Origin: SKZT01 sp964478625
GTDB lineage: Bacteria > Desulfobacterota > Desulfobacteria > Desulfobacterales > SKZT01
Assembly (NCBI GenBank): GCA_964478625.1
Contig: CAYZJH010000009.1
Coordinates: 23,542-87,541 of the forward strand
DNA length: 64,000 bases
Direction of reading: 5' to 3'
Shown here: in pieces, positions 8,579 to 17,498 of the stretch
How positions within the stretch are numbered: the stretch's first letter is position 1
How the letters are laid out: the number at the start of each line of letters is the position of its first letter
Position numbers and translations under genes: made by a program
The notes under the pieces: model-generated
What the model saw: only the letters and a program-made list of their open reading frames with translations
Databases searched by the model: none
What the model was told of the DNA's origin: nothing

Positions 8579-9643
8579 TCAAGTGGTGTATATCAGATTA
8601 ATAGGCAATGGCGGGTATTTCCAGACCCCGGGTTTTGGAATGAGGTGCTGGGAAGACACCCGAAGCCATGAAAGATCGGGTTTGAGTTCCCTTAACTTGC
8701 CATCCTCAGGAGGTCTGGCTTGAGCAGATGGTAAATAACTCACCTGAAAAAGGCAGATCCCTTCTTTCTTGCTTTTGGATATCACATAATTTTTTTTAAA
8801 AGTACGGACAGCCAGATTGGTACTTGCCGCAACCTGATTCAGTTCCTCCAATTCAAACTTCATCAGGGTGAACTTGGAAACACCTGTCTCGGAAATCCTG
8901 ATAAGCGCTCTCGACTCACTGCTTCCAGCATAAATCGTCGAAATACAGTTCAGCCGTCTCAGATATTGAGCGGCTACAATGGCCGCGGTTCTCCTTCCAC
9001 CCGCCATAACCGGTAACCCGTAATACTCAAAAAATTTCTTCTGAATATCTTCAGCATATTTATCTCCTTTTTCATAAAGGTCTTTTGAAATATATCGAAG
9101 GTATTGTGCGAGATCTTCGGAAGCTTCTGCGATCGGCCAGTCAATTCTGACATGAAAATGGGAAAGGGAATACCGGTCTCTTCCTCCGCTTGTCGGATTT
9201 CTCTGAATCAGCAGCGCATAGTCAATGGGAAGAAGTTTTTGGATAAAATTGGAAAAGTGCACCGAATCCAGATATTTCTGATTTCTGTCATAATCATCAT
9301 TTAATAAGAGTGTCTTGCTTTTAAGGATATTGGTTTTGGTGGTTTTATTGACATCGAAAACTCGGATATATTTTTTAAATGAAGCCGGTATGGAATCTTC
9401 AACAAATATTACCAGAAAGGAATTATGAAGGTCATATTCCGTATAAGGGATGCGGGCCCGAGGTTTTAACTCACGTTTTTCAACAAAAGGATACTCAATA
9501 TTTTGTTCGGCAAATTTTTCATATGATTTTATCAGGGAATAATCGATTAGAAACTGATCCAGATCATCCCTCAGCAATTCATAATAAGATCGTCTTAATC
9601 TGTTTGCATAGCTGAGTTCGTCTCTTGAACTCCAAAACTCCAA
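8579..9643 (-). CDS. Uncharacterised 354-aa protein
   Basis: I do not recognise this protein. It is soluble, with no signal peptide or membrane segment, rich in tyrosine and basic residues, and dominated by mixed alpha/beta patterns. Possible landmarks are SLSHFHVRIDW (about residue 162), a glycine/arginine-rich turn MAGGRRTAAIVAAQYLRRL (about 216) and a proline-rich C-terminus. It starts at TTG (9643), supported by an AGGAGGG ribosome binding site five bases upstream; no ATG is better placed. It is the last gene of the gyrA-to-pgk run, 31 bases after the VTT protein, so probably co-transcribed. The length and codon use do not look like spurious coding. Function unknown. Confidence 0.75.
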   Translation of the reverse strand: MEFWSSRDELSYANRLRRSYYELLRDDLDQFLIDYSLIKSYEKFAEQNIEYPFVEKRELKPRARIPYTEYDLHNSFLVIFVEDSIPASFKKYIRVFDVNKTTKTNILKSKTLLLNDDYDRNQKYLDSVHFSNFIQKLLPIDYALLIQRNPTSGGRDRYSLSHFHVRIDWPIAEASEDLAQYLRYISKDLYEKGDKYAEDIQKKFFEYYGLPVMAGGRRTAAIVAAQYLRRLNCISTIYAGSSESRALIRISETGVSKFTLMKFELEELNQVAASTNLAVRTFKKNYVISKSKKEGICLFQVSYLPSAQARPPEDGKLRELKPDLSWLRVSSQHLIPKPGVWKYPPLPINLIYTT

Positions 9644-9674
9644 TGGTCCCTCCTTTTTTCTAAATCAAAAGTTT

Positions 9675-10388
9675 TTAGCTGTCAGTTTTATTGGCTTTTT
9701 CAATCCACTTGTAAATATCATTTCTATACCGGTAGCTGATTAAAAGTAAAATAAGGCACAACATTACCACAATCGCTAAAACGCCGTACATTTTTTCAAA
9801 CATATAAGCCCCTTTAAGGCTTAAAATGAACGTTCCGGGCATCCTTCCAATAGCCACTAAAATGGTGAACACCCTTAACGGAAGGGCTGTCAATCCCAGA
9901 AAAAGGCATAAGGAATCCTTGGGAAAACCCGGAAAAACAAACAGGACAAAGAGAATGATGGCTCCCTGGCGTTTAACCAGTCTGTCAAATTTTTCTAATT
10001 TCTGGGTCGGTATCAGCTTTCGGACATAACGCCTTCCCAAAACTCTGCCAAGGATGAAATTGATGACCGAACCAATGGTAAGTCCTAACGAGGAATAAAT
10101 AAATCCTAAAAGGGTCCCGAATATGTATCCGCCCATAAAACCGGTAACTTCCCCAGGGATCGGGGCAAAAACCACCTGAAAAATCTGCAGAACAATAAAA
10201 ACTGCAGGTCCCCAAATCCCAAGGGATTTTATAAAATATTCGAGTTTTTCCCGGTCTTTGAATAGTTCATATGCAGCGACGGCAACCTGCGAAATGGGTT
10301 CATAAAAATAATAAATCGAAAAAAGGACTGCAGTTCCTGCAACGCCAAGGAAAATAACTGCAAAAAGTTTGAGCGGAAATTTGGCCAT
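9675..10388 (-). CDS. TVP38/TMEM64 (VTT-domain) membrane protein
   Basis: Inner-membrane protein of the DedA/TVP38 superfamily, 237 residues, about six hydrophobic stretches including two re-entrant-like segments. Typical elements are FAPIPGEVTGFMGGYIFG (about 92-109), the G[LV]xxGxxxxFxLGRxxG pattern in LTIGSVINFILGRVLGRR and the VFPGFPKDSLCLFLGLTALP segment (about 155-174). Relatives are lipid scramblases or flippases (for example UptA/PopT for undecaprenyl phosphate in related DedA clades); the substrate here is unassigned. It is 25 bases downstream of pgk in the same orientation. Confidence 0.88.
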   Translation of the reverse strand: MAKFPLKLFAVIFLGVAGTAVLFSIYYFYEPISQVAVAAYELFKDREKLEYFIKSLGIWGPAVFIVLQIFQVVFAPIPGEVTGFMGGYIFGTLLGFIYSSLGLTIGSVINFILGRVLGRRYVRKLIPTQKLEKFDRLVKRQGAIILFVLFVFPGFPKDSLCLFLGLTALPLRVFTILVAIGRMPGTFILSLKGAYMFEKMYGVLAIVVMLCLILLLISYRYRNDIYKWIEKANKTDS

Positions 10389-10413
10389 GGCCGAAATCTA
10401 TACGGGCTGCATC

Positions 10414-11610
10414 TCAATTACCGTGCCTGTTAAACTTATCCAAGGCGGCAACTCCCGGAAGCGGTTTTCCTTCCAACAATGCTAAAAATGCTCCCCCTCC
10501 AGTGGAAATATAAGTGATGCGATCACTTTCTCCTGCTTTATGAACAGCCACATCCGTATCTCCCCCTCCGACGATGGACAATGCTGAAGATTCAGCCACC
10601 ATTTTGGCCATGGCCAATGTTCCCTTGCTGAAAGGTTCCTCTTCAAAAACACCCATCGGACCATTCCATACAATGGTTTTGGCATCGGCCAATACTTCTT
10701 CCAACAATAAAATTGTTGCGGGACCGATGTCCATAATCATCCAGCCTTCGGGTACTTCCTGAACAGGTACAATCCTAACATCTGCCTTGGGATGGTCCCC
10801 ATCGGTTACAACAGCATCCACAGGAACATAAAATTTAATACCTTTGTCCGCCGCATTTTTCATTAATTGACCAGCAGTGTCAACCAGTTCCTCTTCAGTC
10901 CTGGAACGACCGATATGAACGCCCAAACTTTTCAAAAAAGTATTGGCCATTGCACCGCCCACAATAACTTTATCCACCCTCCTGAGCATATTTTCCAGCG
11001 CTGCAAGCTTGCTGGAAATTTTTGCCCCGCCGACGATTGCTACCAAAGGACGAGCCGGATCATCAAATGCTTTTTTAAAATAGGAAAGTTCATTCTGTAA
11101 CAAGAAACCTGCACCGCATTCAGGTGCAAACCTTGTTATGGCTTCGACAGATGCATTTTTACGGTGGCATACCGCAAAGGCATCATTAATATAAACATCA
11201 CACAGTCGTGCAAGAGCCGCCGCAAATGTCTCGTCATTATCCTGCTCGCCTTGGTGAAACCTTAAATTTTCCAGCAGAATGATTTCGCCGATCTCCATTT
11301 GTTCCACAAGAGCTTCCACATCCGGACCGATACAATCGGGAGCCATTTTTACCGATTTTGACAGATACCTGCCCAACCTCTTGGCCACCGGAGAAAGACT
11401 CATTTCAGGTACCATTTTACCTTTCGGACGTCCCAAATGAGATGCCAGAATTATCTTTGCCTGATGGTCCAAAGCATACTGCACGGTCGGAAGGATCGCC
11501 TTGATTCGGGTATCGTCGCTGATATTTTGAAATTTATCCATGGGAACATTGACATCGACTCTGATCAGAACTCGTTTTCCCGAAATATCAATATCTTTGA
11601 TGGTCTTCAT
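10414..11610 (-). CDS. pgk: Phosphoglycerate kinase
   Basis: Cytoplasmic glycolysis/gluconeogenesis enzyme interconverting 1,3-bisphosphoglycerate and 3-phosphoglycerate with ADP/ATP. 398 residues, the usual bacterial length. Signatures are RVDVNVPMD at about 17-25 (family RxDxNVP), SHLGRPKG (about 57-64), the substrate arginine region LLENLRFHQGE, DAFAVCHRKNAS, NGPMGVFEEEPF and the C-terminal STGGGAFLALLEGK that closes the nucleotide site. Its start overlaps the stop of orf97 by four bases, so it is translated in the gyrA-gpsA-radC-orf97-pgk transcript. Confidence 0.97.
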   Translation of the reverse strand: MKTIKDIDISGKRVLIRVDVNVPMDKFQNISDDTRIKAILPTVQYALDHQAKIILASHLGRPKGKMVPEMSLSPVAKRLGRYLSKSVKMAPDCIGPDVEALVEQMEIGEIILLENLRFHQGEQDNDETFAAALARLCDVYINDAFAVCHRKNASVEAITRFAPECGAGFLLQNELSYFKKAFDDPARPLVAIVGGAKISSKLAALENMLRRVDKVIVGGAMANTFLKSLGVHIGRSRTEEELVDTAGQLMKNAADKGIKFYVPVDAVVTDGDHPKADVRIVPVQEVPEGWMIMDIGPATILLLEEVLADAKTIVWNGPMGVFEEEPFSKGTLAMAKMVAESSALSIVGGGDTDVAVHKAGESDRITYISTGGGAFLALLEGKPLPGVAALDKFNRHGN

Positions 11611-11900
11611 GAAATTCTTTTTTTAACCTCCCTACTCTTCTTATTTTCCGAAATTCGGCGCTGAATGTCCTTTTTCTTGGACCAGCGCTCGAAAAATCCT
11701 ATAATTCCAGATGAATAAGCCCTATCAATGATTTCCTCTCTTACTTTAAACCCATCGGAATTTCCCATGGCTGCTCGCAAACACTCGACTTTGTATATAC
11801 ATACCATGCAGCTTTCGGGTGTTTGCCTGAGCCCGTTTTTTCCCATAGGAAAAACTTTGTCTAAATTTGCAAAGCAGTGGGGATATTCCATTTTATTCAC
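11607..11900 (-). CDS. Small four-cysteine protein between radC and pgk
   Basis: A 97-residue protein of unknown function. Its N-terminal half has four cysteines: C9, then CMVC around residues 32-35, and C41 in KVECLRAAMG. The spacing could hold a metal or an iron-sulfur cluster. The C-terminal half is helical and very basic (FFERWSKKKDIQRRISENKK). It overlaps radC by four bases (ATGA) and pgk by four bases, so it is translationally coupled on both sides; this makes a real gene very likely. I infer a conserved lineage-specific protein, not one of known family. Confidence 0.8.
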   Translation of the reverse strand: MNKMEYPHCFANLDKVFPMGKNGLRQTPESCMVCIYKVECLRAAMGNSDGFKVREEIIDRAYSSGIIGFFERWSKKKDIQRRISENKKSREVKKRIS

Positions 11901-12643
11901 TTTATCTTTTCCTTAAGCTTTTGTCTTTGGGCTTCATACTCTCGATTCATCTGGGCGATATAACCGTGATCGGCAAAACTGAAGTAACGATTGTCTCCGA
12001 TAACAATATGTTCATGCACCATAATCCCCATGACTTTGCAGGCAAATACCAATTCTCTGGTCACAGCGATGTCTTCCTTCGAGGGCTGGGGATCGCCTGA
12101 TGGATGGTTATGGACAAATATGAGGGCAGCGGCCCGGTTGAGCAGTGAAGCTGAAACCACTTCCCTGGGATAAACAGAGCTTGCTGTCAGAGTGCCCACA
12201 AAAAGCGTTTCGGATTTAATAATCCGGTTTTTTGCATCCAGGTATAGCACCTGGAAATGTTCACGGCTTTTATCTCGAAGTCGGTGGTACAAATAATCAA
12301 AAAGTTCTTTGGAGTTTCGCACAGGATCTTTGTTAATCACCCGCTTTTCCAAATAACGTTCCGCAACCGCCTTAATCAGCTTGATACCAAACAGATTTTT
12401 GGGTCCGATACCCTTGATGGCACAGAGTTCTTCAGAATCAGCCTCCAAAACAGCCGGAAGTGTCCCGAAACGATCCATCGCCTCTTTGGCCATATCTTTA
12501 CAATCCCTTCGTGGCGTCCCCAAAGTCAGCAGGAGTTCAATAACTTCATAGTCATGAAACCCTGAAATTCCCGATTCGAGAAACCGTTCCCGAAGCCGTC
12601 GGCGATGTCCCTCACCTTTATGATTTTTTACAGTTGACCCCAT
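11897..12643 (-). CDS. radC: RadC-family JAB-domain protein
   Basis: RadC family (UPF0758), 248 residues. An N-terminal helix-hairpin-helix-like part (residues about 10-95, with the LCAIKGIGPKNLFGIKL motif) is followed by a JAB1/MPN metalloprotease-like domain with the JAMM-type signature FVHNHPSGDPQPSKEDI near residue 175-191, giving His-x-His and Asp ligands. The family was named for DNA repair, but its enzymatic role in vivo is unproven. It lies between gpsA (18 bases upstream) and orf97 (ATGA overlap). Confidence 0.93.
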   Translation of the reverse strand: MGSTVKNHKGEGHRRRLRERFLESGISGFHDYEVIELLLTLGTPRRDCKDMAKEAMDRFGTLPAVLEADSEELCAIKGIGPKNLFGIKLIKAVAERYLEKRVINKDPVRNSKELFDYLYHRLRDKSREHFQVLYLDAKNRIIKSETLFVGTLTASSVYPREVVSASLLNRAAALIFVHNHPSGDPQPSKEDIAVTRELVFACKVMGIMVHEHIVIGDNRYFSFADHGYIAQMNREYEAQRQKLKEKIK

Positions 12644-12661
12644 GGCTTATATTTTTAAAAT

Positions 12662-13693
12662 TCAATCATCGAGCTCATTTTTCAGATCCCGGGTCATTAA
12701 ACGCCGGACTGCTGCTATGGGGGAATCATCCTCATAGAGAATACGGTATATCTCATGGCAAATGGGCATTTCAACATCGAGTTTTCGGGAAAGATTATAA
12801 ACTGATTTAGCGGTTTTGACACCTTCGGCAACCATTCGCATTTCAGAGAGAATTTCTTTTGTTTTTTTGCCCTCACCGATCTTTTTGCCGACAGTATAGT
12901 TTCGGCTCAATGCGCCGGTGCAAGTCAGAAGCAAATCACCGATGCCTGAGAGTCCGGCAAAGGTATCCGGTCGAGCACCCATATGCATTCCGAGACGGCG
13001 AATTTCTGTAAGACCTCTGGTTATCAGTGCCGCTCTTGTGTTAAGCCCCAACCCAAGTCCATCGATAATTCCCGATGCAATGGCAATCACGTTTTTTACC
13101 GCACCCCCCAACTCAACACCAACCATGTCATTATTGGTATAAACCCTGAAGTAAGAGGTGGCGAAAACTCTCTGGATAAAGGTTGCCTCCTCTGGATTTT
13201 TTGAGGCTACGGATATCAATGTGGGAACCTTTTCAGCAACTTCTTTTGCAAAACTTGGGCCTGAAAGCACCGCGAAACGGTTTTCAGGAACGTGAGGAAT
13301 TGTTTCTCTAAGGACCTGGGACATGGTCAAATGGGTGATATTTTCAATTCCTTTGGATGCCGAAACAACCATAGTGTTCGCTGAAACATGGCCGGAAAAT
13401 CTTTCAGAAGTTTCTCTCATGACATGGGATGGCACCACCACTAGCAGAAGGTCTTTTCCGGAAACTACCTGAACCAGATCTCCGGAAGGCACAAGCCGTT
13501 GGGAAAGATTTATTCCCGGAAGAAATACTTTATTTTCATGTTCATTAAGTATTTGTTGTTCAACTTCTGATTCAAAAACCCATAGAGCAACTTGGTATCC
13601 CTTATCGGCCAGAAGATTGGCAAGTGCCGTTCCCCAACTCCCGGCTCCGACAACTCCGATTTTAATATCCAAAATACGACCTGATTCTTTCAT
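12662..13693 (-). CDS. gpsA: Glycerol-3-phosphate dehydrogenase [NAD(P)+]
   Basis: Reduces dihydroxyacetone phosphate to sn-glycerol 3-phosphate for membrane lipid synthesis. 343 residues. The Rossmann motif GVVGAGSWGTALANLLADKG opens the protein (about 13-32). LSGPSFAKEVAEKVPT (substrate region), the catalytic-lysine segment VGVELGGAVKNVIAIASGI and GLSGIGDLLLTCTGALSRNY (family signature) follow. The start codon overlaps the stop codon region of gyrA (shared base 13693). A second Met-free extension of nine residues before the Rossmann fold is normal for the family. Confidence 0.97.
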   Translation of the reverse strand: MKESGRILDIKIGVVGAGSWGTALANLLADKGYQVALWVFESEVEQQILNEHENKVFLPGINLSQRLVPSGDLVQVVSGKDLLLVVVPSHVMRETSERFSGHVSANTMVVSASKGIENITHLTMSQVLRETIPHVPENRFAVLSGPSFAKEVAEKVPTLISVASKNPEEATFIQRVFATSYFRVYTNNDMVGVELGGAVKNVIAIASGIIDGLGLGLNTRAALITRGLTEIRRLGMHMGARPDTFAGLSGIGDLLLTCTGALSRNYTVGKKIGEGKKTKEILSEMRMVAEGVKTAKSVYNLSRKLDVEMPICHEIYRILYEDDSPIAAVRRLMTRDLKNELDD

Positions 13694-16122
13694 TAATCTT
13701 CTTTCTCAGCAAGTCTTGCAGCAGCCACCACTTGTTCATCAGGCTCAAGAGAAATCAGTTTGACTCCCTGAGTATTTCTGCTGATCACTGAAATATCTTT
13801 GACCGCCATCCGGATTATTTTACCTGAATTCGTGACTAGCATAATATCGTCCTCATCATCAACCAGAAGCATCCCCACCACCTGGCCATTACGTTCACTG
13901 GTTTTGATGGTGATCACACCTTTTCCTCCACGTTTCTGGACCGGGTATTCATCGATGGAAGTCCTTTTACCAAATCCATTTTCAGTCACTGTAAAAAGGG
14001 TCTGTCCGTAACTGAGCACTTCGAGTCCAACGATGCCATCTTTTTTATCCATGCGCATTCCAAGAACCCCTTGGGCTGTCCGCCCGGTAGGACGAACATC
14101 GGACTCATGAAAACGAATCGATTTACCCATTGCCGTACACATAAACACATTGAGAGCCCCATCGGTTATCCGGGCTGAAATCAACTCATCTCCTTCGACA
14201 ATATTAATAGCGATAATTCCCCCGGCCCTTGGACGTGAATAAGCCATCAGTTCCGTTTTTTTGATCAGGCCGTTTTTGGTCGCCATCAGTACATGATACC
14301 CGGGTTCAAAGGCCGGAACTGCCAAAACCGTTGCGAGCCTTTCATTTTCCTGGAAATTAAGCAAGTTAACAATAGCCTTTCCTCGGCTTTGACGTGCTGC
14401 CTGCGGAATGTCGTATACTTTTGCCCAATATACCCGGCCCTGATTGGTGAAAAACAGAAAGGTGTGATGGGTTGAGGCCACAAAAAGAAGAGATACGAAA
14501 TCTTCGTCTTTGGTCCCCATTCCGGTTTTTCCTTTTCCCCCTCGTTTTTGAGCCTGGTATAAGGTAATTGGGGTTCTTTTGATGTACCCATTGTTGGATA
14601 TGGTCACCACCATATCTTCTTCGACGATCATATCTTCGATGGTAATTTCCCTGGTCTCTTCCACTATTCGGGTACGACGCGCATCTCCATAAATTTCTTC
14701 TATTTGTGTGAGTTCATCCTTGATAATATCCAGAACCAGCTTTTCTTCGGAGAGAATTTTTCTAAACCACTCGATATCTTTGATAATTTGTACATACTCC
14801 TCCAGAATCTTTTCTCTCTCCAGTCCTGTGAGTCTTTGAAGTCTCATATCCAGGATTGCCTGTGCCTGTATCTGAGTCAGTCTGAAACGTTCGATCAGCC
14901 CTGTGCGGGCATCTGCTGGAGTTTTTGATTCACGGATAAGCTGAACCACCTCGTCTAAATTATCCAGTGCGATTTTTAAACCTTCTAAAATATGGGCACG
15001 TTCTTCAGCTTTTCGGAGGTCAAAAATGGTGCGGCGGATAATGACATCTTTGCGATGGAGTATGAAATGTTCTAAAATTTCCTTGAAATTCAATATCATG
15101 GGCCGATTATCCACTACGGCCAGAAATATGATACCGAAACTGGTTTCCATCTGGGTCTGCCTGAAAAGCTGGTTCATCACCACTTCGGCGACCTGGTCCT
15201 TTTTCAGCCCAACGGCAATTCGCATGCCTTCCCTGTCTGACTCATCTCTGACATACCGGATTCCTTCAATCTGCCTGTTTTTGACCAGACCGGCGATTTT
15301 TTCGATAAGCTTTGCCTTATTAACCTGATAAGGCAATTCAGAAATGACAATGGTTTCCTGTTTGGTGCGCTTATCTATTTCTACTTTTGCGTTGGCCCGA
15401 ACGCGAAATATTCCCCTACCCGTGCGGTAGGCCTCGTTGATTCCGTCAACTCCGTAGATAATGCCATGTGTGGGAAAATCAGGGCCTGGAACATATTCCA
15501 TGAGTTCTTCTATAGAAATTGCAGGATTATCGATCAGGGCTTTGAGTGAATTGATAACCTCGGTCAAATTGTGAGGAGGAATATTGGTGGCCATTCCCAC
15601 CGCAATACCTGATGAACCGTTGATCAGAAGATCCGGAATTTTGGATGGAAGTACCGATGGCTCAGTCAGCGATTCATCATAATTGGGGATAAAATCAACC
15701 GTTTCTTTATCAAGGTCCTCCAACATTTCGTGTGCGAGACGAGTCATTCTGATTTCAGTATAACGCATTGCGGCTGGAGGATCACCATCAATAGATCCGA
15801 AGTTTCCCTGTCCATCGACCAGGGGATACCTCATGGAAAAATCCTGCGCCATTCTGACAATCGTATCATATACGGCACTGTCACCATGCGGATGATACTT
15901 ACCAATAACATCACCGACTATTCTGGCTGATTTTTTGTAAGGTTTGTTCCAGTCGTTTTTCAGCTCCCGCATGGCAAAAAGAACACGTCGATGCACGGGT
16001 TTCAGCCCATCTCTTACGTCCGGAAGAGCCCTTCCGATAATCACGCTCATGGCGTAGTCGAGATAGGATTGTTTCATCTCTGTTTCGATACTGATCTCAG
16101 CAGCTTTATTGATCTCTATCAT
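13693..16122 (-). CDS. gyrA: DNA gyrase subunit A
   Basis: Breakage-reunion subunit of DNA gyrase. 809 residues. Features include the winged-helix catalytic region with AAMRYTEIRM (active-site tyrosine about residue 122), an intact quinolone-region sequence YHPHGDSAVYDT (serine and aspartate as in sensitive E. coli), a coiled-coil tower and a C-terminal beta-pinwheel. The GyrA box is present as QKRGGKGKTGM in the first blade, which distinguishes it from ParC; a second QKRGGKG occurs later. It heads a long minus-strand run (gpsA, radC, orf97, pgk and others). gyrB is not nearby. Confidence 0.97.
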   Translation of the reverse strand: MIEINKAAEISIETEMKQSYLDYAMSVIIGRALPDVRDGLKPVHRRVLFAMRELKNDWNKPYKKSARIVGDVIGKYHPHGDSAVYDTIVRMAQDFSMRYPLVDGQGNFGSIDGDPPAAMRYTEIRMTRLAHEMLEDLDKETVDFIPNYDESLTEPSVLPSKIPDLLINGSSGIAVGMATNIPPHNLTEVINSLKALIDNPAISIEELMEYVPGPDFPTHGIIYGVDGINEAYRTGRGIFRVRANAKVEIDKRTKQETIVISELPYQVNKAKLIEKIAGLVKNRQIEGIRYVRDESDREGMRIAVGLKKDQVAEVVMNQLFRQTQMETSFGIIFLAVVDNRPMILNFKEILEHFILHRKDVIIRRTIFDLRKAEERAHILEGLKIALDNLDEVVQLIRESKTPADARTGLIERFRLTQIQAQAILDMRLQRLTGLEREKILEEYVQIIKDIEWFRKILSEEKLVLDIIKDELTQIEEIYGDARRTRIVEETREITIEDMIVEEDMVVTISNNGYIKRTPITLYQAQKRGGKGKTGMGTKDEDFVSLLFVASTHHTFLFFTNQGRVYWAKVYDIPQAARQSRGKAIVNLLNFQENERLATVLAVPAFEPGYHVLMATKNGLIKKTELMAYSRPRAGGIIAINIVEGDELISARITDGALNVFMCTAMGKSIRFHESDVRPTGRTAQGVLGMRMDKKDGIVGLEVLSYGQTLFTVTENGFGKRTSIDEYPVQKRGGKGVITIKTSERNGQVVGMLLVDDEDDIMLVTNSGKIIRMAVKDISVISRNTQGVKLISLEPDEQVVAAARLAEKED

Positions 16123-16162
16123 ATCCTTTTCCGGTTTCAGGTCATGAGGTGTTGAACATTAT

Positions 16163-16214
16163 AGAAAAAAACACGACACCTTCTCTCCTCATGCGAAAGG
16201 TGAAAAGGTGCCGT
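16163..16214 (-). terminator. Intrinsic terminator between orf51 and gyrA
   Basis: On the minus strand ACGGCACCTT (16214-16205) pairs with AAGGTGTCGT (16182-16173), allowing one G:U pair, and is followed by GTTTTTTTCT. This ends the transcript of the 51-residue peptide gene just before gyrA, so gyrA needs its own promoter in the roughly 40 bases downstream of it. Confidence 0.75.
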
Positions 16215-16255
16215 AAAGAAACTTGAATGGGTATATTCGGGATGTTATAAAGACA

Positions 16256-16411
16256 TTATTTAGAAACCAAGGCACCGGCAAACAGGATCAGAAGGCCTTC
16301 ATACACAGCAACAGGTACATAACTGCCAAATATTGCATAAACAATACCGCCGCCGATAATCGCAGGCACACCAAAAACGACCAAAGTTCCCAATTTTCTA
16401 GCTACAGTCAT
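16256..16411 (-). CDS. 51-aa small membrane protein
   Basis: Found by reading the minus strand: ATG at 16411, AGGAGA ribosome binding site eight bases upstream, TAA at 16256. The peptide is strongly hydrophobic with two membrane segments: about residues 8-30 (LVVFGVPAIIGGGIVYAIFG) and 33-49 (PVAVYEGLLILFAGALV). It begins with the basic MTVARK and ends in SK. A clear ribosome binding site, its own downstream terminator and helical-hairpin character support it as a real monocistronic small protein. No family is recognised. Confidence 0.7.
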   Translation of the reverse strand: MTVARKLGTLVVFGVPAIIGGGIVYAIFGSYVPVAVYEGLLILFAGALVSK

Positions 16412-16715
16412 TTTAATTTTTCTCCTATCCGATCTAATGATTTTTAATTATAAATACCTCATCTTTTAACAAGATTGCAGGAACAAGTAAAGAAAAAAGT
16501 TGCTTGGTTCTCCGACTCATTCGGGGGACTCATTTTCAGCACAATTAGCCTTTAAATGATCCTGACCGATTTGTCTGCAAATTTGGGTATAGCCCGGCTC
16601 CATGGAAGTTTCTGTTAAAAATGATCGCAAAAAACCTGAAGCTTTGGTAAAATAGAAATATTTGACTGCGCCTGTTTCAGGATCACTTTACCGAAACACT
16701 GACCGGAAAACAAAA
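16412..16715. other. Intergenic region upstream of NRDE gene
   Basis: About 300 bases. No strong promoter hexamers stand out. On the minus strand an open frame from about 16690 to 16525 reads a protein-like stretch including KYFYFTKASGFLRSFL and YTQICRQIGQDHLKA, but it lacks an ATG until mid-frame and has no ribosome binding site; it may be the decayed tail of a lost gene. A plus-strand frame extends the NRDE gene upstream to 16662 without similarity. Confidence 0.3.
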
Positions 16716-17498
16716 ATGTGTTTAATTCTTTTTGCTTACGACCACCATCCCCGATACCACCTCATATTTGCCGCCAATCGGGATGAATTTTACGAAAGAC
16801 CGACCCGTCCTGCACAATTCTGGGATTGTTCACCCGATCTTCTGGCCGGAAAAGACCTCAAAGGAGGCGGCACCTGGATGGGTATCACCCGTTCCGGTCG
16901 CATGGCCGCCGTCACAAACTACAGAGACACAAAAAATATCATTGAAAATGCACCATCCCGAGGTCATTTGGTTCGGGATTTTTTAGAATCGGATTTATCT
17001 CCCGAAGCTTATTTGAATGGGATAAAAAATATCGGAGAATTGTATAACGGCTTTAACCTGCTTGTGGGAAATTTTGACGGCATATTTTATTATTCCAATC
17101 GACAAAACAAGGTCCTCAAGATTCCGTCGGGCATCCACGGCCTCAGCAATCACCTGATCAACACCAAATGGCCCAAGGTCGAAAAAGGCAAACAGATGCT
17201 AACCGAAATAATCCACCAGAACTCTTTTCCAGACCCTGAAACTCTTTTTTCAATCCTTCAGGATCGATCCCGGCCTCAGGACCACCAACTTCCGAACACA
17301 GGGGTTTCCCTGGAATGGGAAAGGATTCTCTCACCGCTTTTTATTACAAGCAAGACATATGGAACCCGGTCAACCACCCTGTTGCTATGGAATAAAGACG
17401 GAAAAATCGAATTTTTAGAACGTACATTCAAACCTTCCCCGAAGGGTTTGGCCGACACTGAAACCCGAAGGTTCAGCTTTCAAAGGGTTTCCATATAA
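16716..17498 (+). CDS. NRDE-family (TANGO2-like) protein
   Basis: Member of the NRDE/TANGO2 family, cytoplasmic proteins with an Ntn-hydrolase-like fold; the biochemical role is uncertain (haem trafficking has been proposed for TANGO2). The start is set at the ATG of MCLILFAY because family members keep a cysteine directly after the initiator Met. The eponymous NRDE motif is in LIFAANRDEFYERPT (about 18-32), followed by GGGTWMGI, AAVTNYRD and GLSNHLINTKWPKV. 260 residues, the usual length. Its last 19 bases overlap the convergent cytochrome gene. Confidence 0.92.
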   Translation: MCLILFAYDHHPRYHLIFAANRDEFYERPTRPAQFWDCSPDLLAGKDLKGGGTWMGITRSGRMAAVTNYRDTKNIIENAPSRGHLVRDFLESDLSPEAYLNGIKNIGELYNGFNLLVGNFDGIFYYSNRQNKVLKIPSGIHGLSNHLINTKWPKVEKGKQMLTEIIHQNSFPDPETLFSILQDRSRPQDHQLPNTGVSLEWERILSPLFITSKTYGTRSTTLLLWNKDGKIEFLERTFKPSPKGLADTETRRFSFQRVSI

